A stretch of 64,000 nucleotides of DNA from Coffea arabica (GCF_036785885.1 NC_092316.1:49671001-49735000), one strand, 5' to 3'. Counted from the first letter of the stretch, positions 1 to 12,718 are shown. The notes: generated by a model not told the origin, from the sequence alone. Numbers and translations: made by a program.

Positions 1-644
1 ACCAGAAATAATGAAAACATTGTCAGGTGATCATATTAATAACAAAAGCAGAAACGCAGAGCTAATGTAGGAAAATAAGAAGACATGCCCAGTTTCCACA
101 CGGTCAGTAACCTTCATCAGCCATAAGCTACGTAGTATCTAACCTTGCTTTGCTTTAGATGCTCTTAGAACACCAACAGTTCACCCTTTGCAGCAATACT
201 TCAGCTCAATTTCCAGAACTCAATTTCTTCAACTCTCCCATTTTCTCCTGGAGCTCTCAAATGCTCTTCTCATGATCAGTATGGCTCAAGAAAGTCTATT
301 CCTTACCAAAATTAACGTTCAGTCAGCTACCATTGTCACATCAACAACCAAATGGGCGCCCATTTTTAGCGCCTTTTCTCTTAGCCGAAATTAGCAATTC
401 AATTTATTATCAAATTCTAGTTAAGTTACTTAATCCTTTCTATTACTCATTTCACTAATTAATTCATGTTATTATCAGAATTTATTACTTCAACAGCAGG
501 GATATTTGTGTCAATTCAACGTCTTTCAAGTTATTTTGGAACCCAAAAATCTGACAGGGGAGGTATAAGGGATTTTCGGAACTTCAGGGGAGGTCCTTGA
601 GACTGTCAGAAACCTCAGGGGAGGTTTTTGAAATTATCCCATGG
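1..644. other. Intergenic, no gene seen; MITE-end motif
   Basis: No convincing coding region. Positions about 540-640 contain repeated AGGGGAGGT/CCTCAGGGGAGG motifs followed by GAAATTATCCC. The same terminal motif occurs on long-TIR elements elsewhere in the window (for example 23,279-23,909), so this is probably the end of a related, truncated element. The short open frame at 188-394 has no recognisable domain and is ignored. Confidence 0.4.
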
Positions 645-3600
645 TAATATGAACACTGTTTTATAGTAAAGATGAGGGATAAAAATGAGTTTGAGATTTT
701 ATGCATGTTTTATAGTTTTTAATAATTTTATAAGAAGGCGAAATAAATTTCACAATTTCATAAGGGCATTTTGGATTATTCATTCAAAATTTTGGCCATT
801 AAATATTTTTGTTACCAAAATGGTAAATTCAAGGGAAGCATGTGCAATTTTTCAAATTTTAAGGGAAATAGATGAAATTTAAAAAAAGAAAAACCTCAAG
901 AGAGGTACCCCATTTTCTTATGCAACTACTTGCATATGGGTCCCCACTTGGTACGCAATGGATCTTCTATCCCACTCTCCGTACCACCTTCTATCTCAAT
1001 TTTTATTATATTATTATTTTTCTTTTATAAATATCATGTTTTAGTTTTTTTTTTTCTTAAAATCTAATAACAATTAATCGAACAAAAAATAAATACAATA
1101 GTCTAAAAAAAAGAAATATAAAATCAAAAATTAAATTTTAGCAAAAAATTTTTAAAAATTCATTTTTTGATTAATACAAAAAATTTAACAAACTAAAAAA
1201 ACTACATAAAAAATGAGATTTTTTAATGAATTTTCTACTTATTTTCTAATTTTTTATTTTATATTATTTTTTTGAAACTGTTGTATTTATTTTTTACTCG
1301 ATTAACAGTTATTAGATTTTAAGGAAACAAAGAACTAAAACATAATGTTTATGAAGGAGAAATAACAATATAATAAAAGTGGAACAGAGAACGGCACAAG
1401 GAATGAAATAGAAAATCCGTTGCACCCTTGATGTCAAGTTTGAATCCATCAAATGCAAATAGAAATTTGTAGCCAATTGATATAATTACGTCTATTTAGC
1501 TTGTAATGAAGGTTGCCTTAGAAAAAAAAAATACTAATCCATATGGAAGGTGTGTTTTTTTTAGTGGTTGTATAAAATTTTACTATAACTTACCATAGAA
1601 TCGATGGACAAAAAGTTTTGTATATTTAAGGGTTTGGGAAAAATTTTAAAAACTTTCTTTTTTTTAAAAATTTCTTTTCCTTTTCCTTCTATTTTTCATT
1701 TTTTTTCCCCTCCTTCCTTTCCTCTCTTCTTCTTCTCTTCCTTTGCTCACATAGCAACATCTATGGAGTTTCTGGCAGCGGTGCCATTGCTAGCTGCCTT
1801 CTCCATTGACCAAAATTTCACCCTCCACTTCGTTTTTCGCATAGATTTCATTTCCGGTATTAGTTTTTAGAAAACACAAATAAAAATTAATCAAAACTTG
1901 TAGAACAACTGGTAGACAAAGTTTTTATCCCCCTTTTCTCCCTCCCTCTTCCACCTTCTCTTCCTTCCCTCCATCTCCTCTCCCGTGACACTCCCTCCCT
2001 TACCCCGATTTGGTCCAGATCTGGACAGGCAAAGGAGGGTTGCGAGAGAAAGAGAGAAGGGAGGGAGGAAGGAGAAGAAGAAAAAAGGAAGATGGGAGGA
2101 GGGAAGAAAAAGAGGGGGAAAGGGTGGTGGTAGATTGAGGAATGGAGAGAAAAAAATAAGTAAAAAGGGAAATTTGATATTTGAGGTTTTGATATTTGAG
2201 GTGTATATTTTAAAAATTCTAAAGAGTTTTTTAAAATTTTTATAATTAAAATTATTTAAAAACTTATAGAAGATAAATTAGGCAAAAAACTTGCCTCCCA
2301 AAAGATTATTCTATCAAGACTTCGGTACTGCAGAATGATTTTTGTACTTAGGAATGACGTAGATACTTAAATTAATTAACAAAAATTCTAAAAGATTGTT
2401 ATAGCAGTTTGTGCCAATGGAGTGGTAAAGTGGTATGATGTGGTACGGATGAGTTGGGAGTAAAAGGCCACGTTAGGACAACGAAACTGTAAGGACTGCT
2501 GTGATGCTGCGGTCCACATTGAAAGCAGCCATGACAACCTGTCGGTGGAGGGGGACCCAAGCGAGAGGACTTGAAGAAGACTTTTTTGTGAGTCACATCG
2601 TGAACTCGAGAAACAAAATGTAACAAAAACAATTGATCGGCGTCGTACAAGGTATAATTATCGAGAGAATTAACGAGGGATATTAATCTGTACAACTACT
2701 TCCACCTACATTTCGCCCACCAATGTTGGTGAAAATTTTTTACTATTATACAAAACTGAGTTACAATCAAAGTGAAATTTGAATTTCAACGGCATGAATA
2801 GAGATTTTTTGAAAATATGGAATGTTATGTAGTTTTTTTTTTTTTTTTAAATTTTGATACAACTGAAAGCAACATATATTTAGGTATATTTATGAAAAAT
2901 GCTCTCATTTTGGTACATTTAAAGATTCGATTTATGGATACATATAAGTATTTCTGGAATATAAAATTAGTTTTCAATCTTTTTACATCAAGTACAACTC
3001 TTATAAACTTATATGTTGATGTAATTACTGAAATGGTGTTATAGACACAGTTAATTGACGGAAATATATTTTTGTGATCGACGGAAAAAATTGGACACAG
3101 TTTTAAAATATATTTTTGTAATCGACGGAAAAAATTGAAGTAGAGCATAAATTTGCTCATGGATTATTATTTGCAGTTGGTTTGAATAGAAAGAAAGAAC
3201 ATTATGATTGTAGGTAGGAAAAAAATCAAAATATGTAAAAGAATATGCTTGCAAATTATAATTTATAGTTTTTGTAGATAGAAATAAAGAACTAAGAATT
3301 CTCAAATTTGATTCCTATGATTCCACATAAGATCCTAAGATCGTAAATCATTTAGAGGAAATTTAGATCCTTTATACGATCCGAATTGTTTACCTGAAGT
3401 GGTATATCGGATCGTAAGATCCATGATTCGGATCGCCATACCTTAGCTTCAATGCGGATCTGAAATTTGTGGCAGCAATTGTGCAGGCGACAAAGAAGGG
3501 CCACAATAATGCTGCTTTTGGAAGACTGTGAGTAGGTTTGGGCGAAAAGATACTTTCATATTGCCACTTCTACCCCCATCATCGAACTCATAGCCCACTG

Positions 3601-3688
3601 GAATGAAAGCTACAAGTTGGCAGTTGCATTGGGGAAATTGAAAAGAGAAAAAAAAATTAGAGAATACAGATTGAAGTATTGGTCGATT
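645..3688. repeat. Copy A of a ~3 kb dispersed repeat
   Basis: This segment aligns by eye with 9,646-13,240 in the same orientation. Shared landmarks are TTATGCATGTTTTATAG (about 698 and 9,698), ACTTCGGTACTGCAGAAT (about 2,320 and 10,490), the GGAGTGGTAAA block (about 2,419 and 10,819), and GGCAGTTGCA near 3,620 and 13,175. Copy A carries an extra block between about 1,424 and 2,290 (the polypyrimidine/polypurine element) that copy B lacks. It lacks the SINE, LINE and other insertions found in copy B. No coding region can be supported. The repeat may be a degraded transposon or a segmental duplication; I could not define terminal repeats for it. Confidence 0.75.
1549..2270. mobile_element. 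Polypyrimidine/polypurine hairpin MITE-like element
   Basis: The left part (GTGTGTTTTTTTT, then TTACTATAACTTACCATAG) and the right part (TTTGAGGTGTATATTTTAAAA) resemble the ends of the element at 32,695-37,500. The middle is a long CT-rich tract (about 1,690-1,990) followed by a GA-rich tract (about 2,030-2,130), so the single strand can fold back on itself. It is absent from copy B of the surrounding repeat, which supports insertion. Open frames at 1,604-1,870 and 1,985-2,245 are low-complexity artefacts. The exact ends are uncertain. Confidence 0.5.
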
Positions 3689-4206
3689 ACTGCAGCTTAT
3701 CATCTACTATTCATAACGGATGAAGGATGTAGATCTAGTTTGCTGATTTGAAATCAACGTTGTAAAATGTTGTTAGAAAAGCTAAAGTAAATTAAAATTA
3801 TTGCCATGAGAGTACAAATTCAGTTGTGTTCCACAGAGTTAATAATATCACGCAAAGAGTTTTCCAGTTACCAACATTATTGCTCCTCTTCAACTGCATT
3901 TTGTTCAAACATCAAAACCGTGCAGACCTTAGGCCTTATCCTTATTTCCTTTAATCATTTCTCGTGCAAACCTAAAATAGTTCGATCTTGCTTACTCTTG
4001 GAATTCTAAAGTTTGATTTTTGGTTTGGAAAGTAATTGTGCATAATCATAACACTGTACGTGTTCCTGAAGGCGGTGGAGTTCCACAATCAACAACGATA
4101 AATTGGATTTTCAAAATTTTACTTTCGTGAAAGAAATTGTTATAAATCAGGGAATTTGGGTCAAGTTTGGTTTATAGTAGTATATTTAGGCTCTGCATGA
4201 GTTAAT
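3689..4206. other. Intergenic, nothing recognised
   Basis: Unique-looking AT-rich sequence between repeat copy A and a MITE. The small open frame at 3,806-4,009 shows no domain or codon pattern that would support a gene. Confidence 0.3.
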
Positions 4207-4682
4207 AGAGGTGTCGACTACAACCCAATTATATTGATCCGTCCAAATTTGCCCACTAATAATCAGCTCAAATCCGCCCATTAACTTTAAATGAGTCTAA
4301 ATGTTTACCCAATTAAACACATTTATCTGGTGGGTAGTGGATTGATTCAACTCACCCATTTTTATCGATTTAAAAATAATTATACATTTAAATTCAATTT
4401 TAGTAAGTGTTAAGGGGATAAATTTGAATTTCCTACCAGTCTAATAATAATAAAATACTGTTATTTCTTGTTAAACACATGAGACAAAATTTTTTAAAAA
4501 AAAAGTAGAATTTCAAATGAGCCATAAGTGGATAATTGAGTATACCTATACTCATTTATTTAAATGGATATAAATAGGTACCCATTAAAATAAATGAGTG
4601 TAAATTGATTGACCCAATTATTAAACCTATTCCTAATTATGACCCGTCCAAATCCGACCATGTCATCCACTTTAACACCTCT
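4207..4682. mobile_element. MITE with AGAGGTGT terminal inverted repeats
   Basis: The left end begins AGAGGTGT and the right end finishes ACACCTCT, its exact inverse. Inside are mirrored blocks: ATCCGTCCAAATTTGCCC near the left and GACCCGTCCAAATCCGACC near the right, plus repeated CCCATT/AATGGG motifs. There is no open reading frame. I saw no convincing target-site duplication. Its interior resembles that of the element at 23,916-24,765. Confidence 0.55.
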
Positions 4683-5669
4683 ATAACTTAATGAACATTT
4701 TAATTATTTTGTACAAAAAAAAAATATAATCTTGACACCTAATGCGTAATTTGTATTTGTGAACTTTCTCTATCAAATGCTATTCCTTTGTGTACGAGGC
4801 ATAAATTTTCACAAGCCAGACATAACAATTAAAAAAAAAAAAGCTTTAAAGTAGATAACATTCAAATTTTCATATAAACTATGGATAACTATATATCAGT
4901 TGCCTTTATATAAGTTAATTAGAGGAAAGCATTTTTTTTTCTTTGAATATTGGTCAAAATAATAATCTGACTACATAGCATGTTGCGCAAAAATTTTTAT
5001 CATATAGTTCCCTACGTGCAAGTAAAAGAGGACGTAGCAATGCCATCTGTAACTCCTCAAGTATCTAATTATCAATTATAATCATCAAACGGATTTTTTA
5101 TTTTGAATGTTTGGCTGTAACAGTTTCTCCTTGCAATATTAACATTAAATAGAAAGAATTAAAACTCAATCACTAGTTCACAGGCTTAAAGAAATTTATG
5201 CTTAGAAATGAAAAGGATGATAACATATGACCTCCTTTCTTCTCCTCCTTATTTTATTTTTGTTTTTATTTTTTATTTTTTATTTTTTTGCAAAGGATTT
5301 GCTACTGCTATAATATTGCAATTTCACACCTTTTCCCACTTTCTTTTACATTATATAGATTTTCGCAGACAGTCATCAAAATCTTAAATACGAAATATAA
5401 CCATTAATACACCATCATCCTGATAAAATAGCTTTATTCAAGTGGTTGATTTCCTTACAAATACAAATTTTCACTAGAAATCTAGTTAATTAGCTATAAA
5501 AATAGCTAAAACATACAAAAATTAAATAATAAAACACACAAAATACACACTTATCAAACATTAAAACATCAAATTGAAACAAAAATTTAAAATAAAAAAA
5601 AAAAAGCACGATCAGCGGTTCATGCATGTAAGAGGAATTGGTGTTGCATTCCTCTCTAGTTTGATTAGA
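4683..5669. other. AT-rich intergenic and sulfotransferase 3' region
   Basis: No coding region recognised. The part closest to 5,670 is downstream of the minus-strand sulfotransferase stop codon and probably includes its 3' UTR. Poly(T)/poly(A) runs are frequent. Confidence 0.3.
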
Positions 5670-6677
5670 TTAAGGATAGTATATATCCAAACCAGCCCCT
5701 TGAAATTTCTTGCGAGCGATTTCATCGAGACGTTCCTTCATTTCTGGTGTCAAGTGATTTTTCCAATCCCCAACAACACCACGCCGGAAGAAGGAACTCC
5801 TAGGCAGCCCACTGTCTGCACGTCCTTCCTTGTTTACCTGCATACCTTTGAGCCTTTCAAGACTGCATCTCGATATAATCCTATCAACCTCATCGTCATT
5901 AATAAAAGGGCGACCAAGAAATGAAGCCAGCTTAGTCACTTCACCTCTAGGGTTCATTTTCATATCCTCATACCTCAGAAAGAGTATCTTATCAGGCCTG
6001 GCTAAGCTTTCTTTCCAGTAGCCAAGAACATGATCATGGAAAGGTCCAAAGAGGTGAACTCCTTTACAGAAACTATCAAAGGCATCTTCCATAGGATATG
6101 GTTCCTCCTCGGGCTTCTTAGCTGCATTGACGAAGTACCATAGTGACACCAGTACATCTTTGGGATCTCGAGCAATGTATACAATCTTACAGCCTGAGTT
6201 TTTAACAGATTCAGGCAACATTGAATAAGGTACATGAGTTTGATATAATCTTGGTTGAGCTTTTAAATTTGGGTTTTCTGATGCTCTTAATGGGTTGAAG
6301 ATTTCCATCTCCAAACATGGAATCAAGTCGTGGGGAAAATTTTCTTCCAAAAGGTCATACTGATCCTTGGCATCATTGATATTGTTGAAAGTCCGAGCAG
6401 GATGACCGTCCATAATGGAGACCATAAGAGATTTAAGCCAGGTAGTTCCTGATTTTGGTGGAGATGAAAGCAGAAAATCATTGTCTTGAGCCTGAAAATT
6501 TGATTTAGCAGCTTTGGCTCCTTCCAGCCATTCAAGTGTGTACCAAAAGCCACCGTACTTATAAAGATCATAAATACCCCACCATTTTTCCACCTTTGGA
6601 AGTTCATCTTTTGCATGGCCTGGAGACAAGGTCGATGATGTAATTTGGTTTTTGAACTCATCTGTTACCAAATGCAA
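5670..6677 (-). CDS. Cytosolic sulfotransferase (SOT family)
   Basis: Encodes a 335-residue soluble sulfotransferase, the usual length for plant SOTs. Such enzymes transfer the sulfuryl group of PAPS to hydroxyls of small molecules (flavonols, brassinosteroids, hydroxyjasmonate, desulfoglucosinolates) in the cytosol. Visible motifs: the PAPS phosphosulfate loop PKSGTTW at residues 74-80; the likely catalytic His148 in YQTHVPYSMLP; the 3'-phosphate site with RDPKD at 170-174 and Ser178; and the C-terminal RRGVVGDWKNH at 298-308 (GxxGxxK motif). All key residues are present and the frame is intact without introns, as is common in this family. There is no signal peptide or membrane segment. The start is the only in-frame Met before the conserved core. 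The acceptor substrate cannot be told from sequence. No SOT paralogue was seen nearby. Confidence 0.95.
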   Translation of the reverse strand: MHLVTDEFKNQITSSTLSPGHAKDELPKVEKWWGIYDLYKYGGFWYTLEWLEGAKAAKSNFQAQDNDFLLSSPPKSGTTWLKSLMVSIMDGHPARTFNNINDAKDQYDLLEENFPHDLIPCLEMEIFNPLRASENPNLKAQPRLYQTHVPYSMLPESVKNSGCKIVYIARDPKDVLVSLWYFVNAAKKPEEEPYPMEDAFDSFCKGVHLFGPFHDHVLGYWKESLARPDKILFLRYEDMKMNPRGEVTKLASFLGRPFINDDEVDRIISRCSLERLKGMQVNKEGRADSGLPRSSFFRRGVVGDWKNHLTPEMKERLDEIARKKFQGAGLDIYYP

Positions 6678-9645
6678 GAGATACCGGTGAATTTTTCACA
6701 ATTAGACTAATGACACATTTAGCTTGATTTTATCAACCACTCCAAGCCATGTGTCTGGAGCTTTCCAAAAGGGGTCATATGGATTATTAATGGTCCATAT
6801 TTGTGATTCATCACTTAAGTGATTCAACCCACTTAAATCCAAATAGTAAATGGACTGCAGATTAATGGATGATGAATATCAAGCTATTTGGATCTTGTCT
6901 TTTTCTTCTCCTTCCACCACCATCGGCTTTTGCATGAAATTTTACTTTCTTTTTTTTTTAACATTTCTTTGAAATTTTCTAAGGTCTTTATTTTATAAAA
7001 AGGATTATCAACTTAAAACAACTCAAAACTCAAAAGATTTCTGTGGATATTCATTAATATCCACTCAAATGTTTTAGTGATCCAAACCCATTAAAATGAG
7101 GTGGATGTGGATCATTAAATGGATTCAGATATGCATCCTACTTACAGGAATAATAAAAAATTCAGCACTTAACAGTCAATAACATGAATATATACTCTTA
7201 AAGTGCTATAAATTTTAAAGAAAGGTTGTAACGTCACCTGTTTGATTAACTCCTTGGCTCTCCATCTTTGTGACGCGGGGCAATCCTCTTCTGTTAGTTA
7301 CAAAAGGATAACAGGGGAGAGGAACAGAAATGTTTTATTTTTGAAAGGAACAAAAGTTTTGAAAGGAGCAGAAGTTCGAATTGACATCTACCTACTATTA
7401 TTATATCAAGTGGCTCCCATCCCATCTATTTTGACATGTGCCTTATTACTCATTTGAAAAAAAGTTATCTTTATTTTTTTTTCTATTTCTTTTGGCTTTC
7501 TTTTTCCCCTCATTTCCTCTTTTCTTTCAAGCAAGACAACCACAAAAAGCCTCATCCTCATCTAAACTATCACTTGCACGTTCAATTTTAGTTTTCATTT
7601 ATTAAAATTTTTATTTGGTAAGAGGCTGATAGTGCTGGGATGGAGGAGGAAGAGTTTGACAAGTGAAGATCCAAGGTGAATGATGACTAGAAACGGAATA
7701 GAGAGGTCTGTTGAATTTAAAATTAATCAAAATCTCTTATTTTATAGATAAACAATTATATTTTCATATTTTGATTTATTTAAAGTTTCTTAATAGCAAA
7801 AAATGGTTATTTACTAGATGAGAAGGATGATATGTAAAGGAGTTACTGAGTTGGGGCTAGCAATTTAGGATGTGAATAAAATATTTCGTATAATCTCTTC
7901 ATTTTGGGTTACTGAGTTGTATCTATGATAGGTGGTTTATTTTTCATGGTATGATAGTTTGAGAAGAAAAGAAGTGTAAAATTAGATTTTAAAATCATTT
8001 GCTTAAGTTGGTTCTATGAATTTGTATTTTTATCATTTTTATTGTCCCTAATGATAATATAAGCTAGATGTGGAATTGGATATATCATGACTATTTGGCT
8101 AAAGGAGTTGATAAATTTTTATAAACTCAAGTTGTTGAATTGATTGCTATTGTTAGGGAATTGCAATTGGTGGTGGAAGTCAAAATTGAAACTTTTAGCC
8201 TAGAGTGTGATTCGACAAAAAAATTGTTAAAAAATTCAATCTTGATTAAGAAGACATTTTTGCGATCAAACAAATGGTTGGTTTCGAATTTATACATGTA
8301 CATTTGCATTCATATTTTTATCTAATATCACTATTTGTATTCTCAAGCTGTTTGGCAGATAATATTATCACTTGTTTGTAATGCTATTAAAAAGGATTTA
8401 AATGGATGGATTAATAACTTATTTTTTCTCTGAAAAAAAACAACATATAGGTTTGTATGTTTTGAAAAGGATAGAAAAATGTTCAAATTTGTATGTTTTA
8501 TCGATGTTGAACATTGTGACATATCTTGGTGACTTTCTTAGTGTATGTTTGGATCATTCAGTTTTTCAAAAACTAGTTTTTTAAATACTATAAAATTTTT
8601 TTAAAAGTACTTTAAAAAATAGCATAAATTTTTTTAATGTTTAAAAAATATCCCAAAATATATTTTAAAAACTCTACTACTCTTAAATAATCCATAATAT
8701 TTTCTAAACATATCCCAAAATATGCTCTAAAAACTCTGGTATAGTAAAATTTTTCAAAAACATCCCCAAAAACTGCTAGAGGTATTATGACTACTTTTGG
8801 TTTTTTCACAATTAAAGCTATACTACTATTAAATTGGCAATGTAGTGTACTTATTATTTCTCCTTTTTTTGGTATTATTATGCACACATAGTATTGGTTC
8901 AAAAATCTTTGTCCAAATCACGATAAATAGGGGACTAACTTCATAAACAGAATTTCTCTTTATAGCAATTTTTAATTGTTTTGATGCTCAAATTTTCTCC
9001 TATATTTACCGAAAAGATTTATTGCCCTGTGTTTAACTAAACTTCTAAGGGCACAAAGCACGGGCAAGATACCTCTGGTGTGAAACTACTTGAAGATTTA
9101 GAGTTGCAAGATAAGACAGGTGGCCAAGCTACACACCATACATTTGTAACAAGCAAGATAGGAGGTTTTTGACAATTTCACCCAGCACTTTTAAGACTTT
9201 TAATATTACATTTAACTCCCTTAACCCTAGAAAATGATCATAATAGTCTTAATATTTTAATATTTTTTCATGCAATTAAATAATTTACTCCTAATCTTGT
9301 TCATCTGAATGCATCACACAATTAGATATTTAATCGAAACAAAAATAAAATTCACTCATGGAATAATCGATTATGTCCTAAACACAATTATAACATATTA
9401 CAAATTAATTTTAGTTTTGCTTGGAGGATCTGAAAATAAATAAAAGACGATGTAAGTTTGGTTTAAAAAGGTTAGGATTGGTATTGGTGCTCCAAGATTT
9501 GAAGGATATAATATTGTATTAACGCGGTTATTGAAATTCTTTGAGTTTAACAGTGTTTTTTTATTTTAATTTTGATTGAGGTTTGAGGATTTGGGGATTG
9601 GTGGTTGTAACGGTCATGGTGATAATGGTACTAATTTGAGATGTA
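6678..9645. other. Long intergenic stretch upstream of the sulfotransferase
   Basis: No gene supported over almost 3 kb. It contains the sulfotransferase promoter (just above 6,677), mirrored AT-rich words such as GGATATTCATTAATATCC near 7,043, a truncated MITE-like segment at about 8,540-8,790 (begins TGTTTGGATCATTC and has repeated CCCAAAATAT/AAAACTCT words), and a Helitron-like terminus near 9,050-9,080 listed separately. Short open frames here have no recognisable domains. Confidence 0.3.
9049..9079 (+). other. Possible Helitron-type 3' terminus (weak)
   Basis: The string CACGGGCA is followed about 10 bases later by CTGG and then T. Plant Helitrons end in CTRR before a T, shortly after a GC-rich hairpin that often contains CACGGG. 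A similar arrangement occurs at 11,908-11,937. The hairpin is imperfect and no 5' terminus was found, so this is only a hint. Confidence 0.2.
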
Positions 9646-10563
9646 GTAATATGAAAGGTTTAAAATAGTAAATATGAGGGTGAAAAATGAGTTTAAGATT
9701 TTATGCATGTTTTATAGTTTTTAATAATTTTATAAGAAGGTAAAACGAATTTCACAATTTCATAAGGGCATTTTGGATTATTCATTCAAAATTTTGGCCA
9801 TTAAATAGTTTTTGTTACCAAAATGGTAAATTCAGGGGAAGCATGTGCAATTTTTCAAATTTTAAGGAAAATAGATGAAATTTTTAAAAAAAAAACCTCA
9901 AGAGAGGTTTGTGAAATTACCCCATTTTCTTATGCAACTACTTGAATGTGGGTCCCCACTTGCTACGCAACGGATCTTCTATCCTACTCTCCGTACCACC
10001 TCCTATCTCAATTTTTATTATATTACTATTTCTCTTTCATAAATATCATGTTTTAGTTCTTTTTTGTTTTCTTAAAATCTAACAACAATTAACCGAATAA
10101 AAAATAAATACAACAGTCTTAAAAAAGCAATATAAAATAAAAAATTAAATTTAAGCAAAAAATTTTTAAAAATCCATTTTTTGATTAATAAAAAAAATTT
10201 AACAAACTCAAAAAATAAAATATACATAAAAAATGAGATTTTTTAATGAATTTTCTACTTATTTTCTAATTTTTGATTTTATATTATTTTTTTGAGACTG
10301 TTGTATTTATTTTTTACTTAGTTAATAGTTATTAGATTTTGAGAAAATAAAAAAGAACTAAAATATAATGTTTATAAAAAAAATAACAATATAATAAAAA
10401 GTGAAACGAGAACGGCAAAAGAAATAAGATAGAAGATCGGTTGCAAAGGGTACTATCCCACTTGCCTTCCAAAATATGATTCTATGAAGACTTCGGTACT
10501 GCAGAATTATTTTTGTCCTTAGGAATGACGTAGATACTTAAATTAACAAAAATTCTTAAGATT

Positions 10564-10777
10564 TTTTGTTTTTTTGGTCAGCAACGATACATTTGTATAA
10601 CCTACTCTATCCTAATCTAGGGAAAAAGGGAGCCTAAGGAGGTTGTTGTGAGGGCTAGTGGGCATACAGATCTAACTAAATTAAGGGAGTACTATGACAC
10701 AATCTTTAAATTTTTTTCACTGCTGGTAAGGATTGAACCCTCGCTGACAACCCAAGGAGGGACCTACTGGCCAGTGG
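10564..10777 (-). mobile_element. tRNA-derived SINE with target-site duplication
   Basis: The insertion is flanked by near-identical direct repeats of about 21 bp, TTAACAAAAATTCT(T)AAGATT, at 10,543-10,563 and 10,778-10,798. Copy A of the host repeat has this sequence once, at about 2,377-2,398, which is the empty site. Read on the minus strand, the element starts with TGGCCAGTAGGT (degenerate box A), followed ~22 bases later by GGTTCAATCC (good box B), and ends in an A-rich tail (ACCAAAAAAACAAAAAA). This fits a tRNA-derived SINE mobilised by LINE machinery. It encodes no protein; the small open frame across it is spurious. Confidence 0.8.
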
Positions 10778-11907
10778 TTAACAAAAATTCTAAAGATTGG
10801 TATAGCGGTTTGCGCCAATGGAGTGGTAAATTGGCATGATGGGGTACGGATGAGCTGGGAGTAAAAACATGCTGGGAACGAAAGTACGAAACTGAAAGGA
10901 TTGCCGTGATGCTGGGCTCCGCATTGAAAGCAGCCATGACAATCTGTCGGTGGAGGGGGACCCAAGCGAAAGGACTTGAAGAAGACATTTTTTTTGTGAG
11001 TTATTTCGCGAACTCGAGAAACAAAGGGTCCGTTTGGATTCCTTATTTCTATCTCTATTTTTGAAAAATTATTTTTTATATTCCAAATATTACAATAAAT
11101 GTATACAAGGTATAATTATTGAGAGATTTAATGAGGGATATTAATCTGTACAACTACTTCCACCTAGATTTCACCCACCAATGTTGGTGGAAATTCCTTA
11201 TACTATATAAAATTGAGTTATAATCAAAGTGAAGTTTAAATTTCAACAGCATGAATAGGGGCTTTTTGAAAATGTCATGTAGTTTTTTTAAAAATTTTGG
11301 TTCCTTATACTATATAAAAATAAGTTATAATCAAAGTGGAATTTGAATTTCAACGGCATGAATAGAGATTTTTTTTGAAAATATGGAATGTTATGTAGTT
11401 CTTTTAAAACTTTTGGTACAACTGAGAGCAGCATGTATTTAGGTGTATTTATCGAAATGCCCTCATTTTGCTACATTTAAAGATTTGATTTATGGATACA
11501 TATAAGTATTTCTGAAATATGAAATTATTTTTTAATCTTTTTGCATCGAGTACAGCTCATATAAGCTTATATGTTGATGTAATTACTGAAATAGTGTTAT
11601 AGACACATTTAATTGAAATATGGTTTTTGTTGTGCAATTAACACAAAGACATATTAACACATTGTGCAATTAACACATTGGTATAACTAGCGTTGGAGGG
11701 TAACAACTTATATCTTCTATTGGGCGATTTTCAACTGACATCTGCAAGGGACTTTTGGTGATGGTAAAATTGTAAAAGTATTGATAAAACAAAGTGTACA
11801 AGTATGTGTTGCAATTGGAATGTACTATTATTAATTTTGTTATATTTGATGACTATTTCTTTTCAGAATGTACTATTATTTGTCTAATGAAAAATCTTTT
11901 TTAACTA

Positions 11908-11937
11908 CGGCATCAATACACGGGCACTCCCCCTAGT
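11908..11937 (+). other. Possible Helitron-type 3' terminus
   Basis: Reads CGGCATCAATACACGGGCAC, then TCCCCCTAG followed by T. CTAG before T matches the Helitron CTRR|T end rule, and the preceding CACGGGC segment resembles half of the subterminal hairpin seen in many plant Helitrons. It lies inside a block of copy B (about 11,630-12,125) that is missing from copy A, so something did insert here. The 5' TC end was not located. Confidence 0.3.
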
Positions 11938-12718
11938 AATATTCAAGGTAATTAATCAAGATGGATGGATTTGTATGAAATAATTGTAAAAGGAGCAAAC
12001 AAATCAAGCAAAAAATTTGTGAATAGTGGAAAGACAACACTCGAGAGGAAGAAGGCGTAAGTAAATAGAGGTGAAGGGGCAGCTGCTGCGTGGATAAGGT
12101 AATATGTTGTGTAACTATGATCAATTATTGGACATAGTTTTAAAATATATATTTTTAATACAGGGAAAAAATTGAAATGCGGAATAAATTTGCTCCTGGA
12201 TTATTGTTTGTAGTTGGTTTGAATAGAAAGAAAGAACATTTTGATTGTAGGTAGGAAAAAATCAAAATATGTAAGAGAATATGCTTTCGAATTATAATTT
12301 GTAGTTCTTGTGGATAGAAATAAAGAACTGAGAATTCTCAAATTTGATTCCTATCATGATCCTATGATTCAACATAAGATCCTAAATCACTTAGAGTAAA
12401 TTTAGATCCTATATACAATCCGAATTGTTTACCTGAAGTGGTATCATCGGATCGCGATACTTTTGCTTCAATGTGGATCTGAAATTTGTGGCAGCAATTA
12501 TGCAGGCGACAAAGAGGGGCCGCAATAATGCTACTTTTGGAAGACTGTAGGAAGATGTGTAAAGATTCCCAACCTTTTTTTTTTTTTTTTTGGATCAAAG
12601 ATAGCCAACTTCTAACAATATCATGGTGAGTAGGTTTGGGCGAAAAGATACTTTTGTATTGGCCACTTCTGCCCTCATCAGAATTGATCGAACTCTTAGG
12701 CCATTGGAATGAAAGCTA

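Noticed and set aside
5574-5924. 116-codon plus-strand frame
   Set aside because: It lies antisense over the 3' end of the sulfotransferase, whose own frame has all family motifs.
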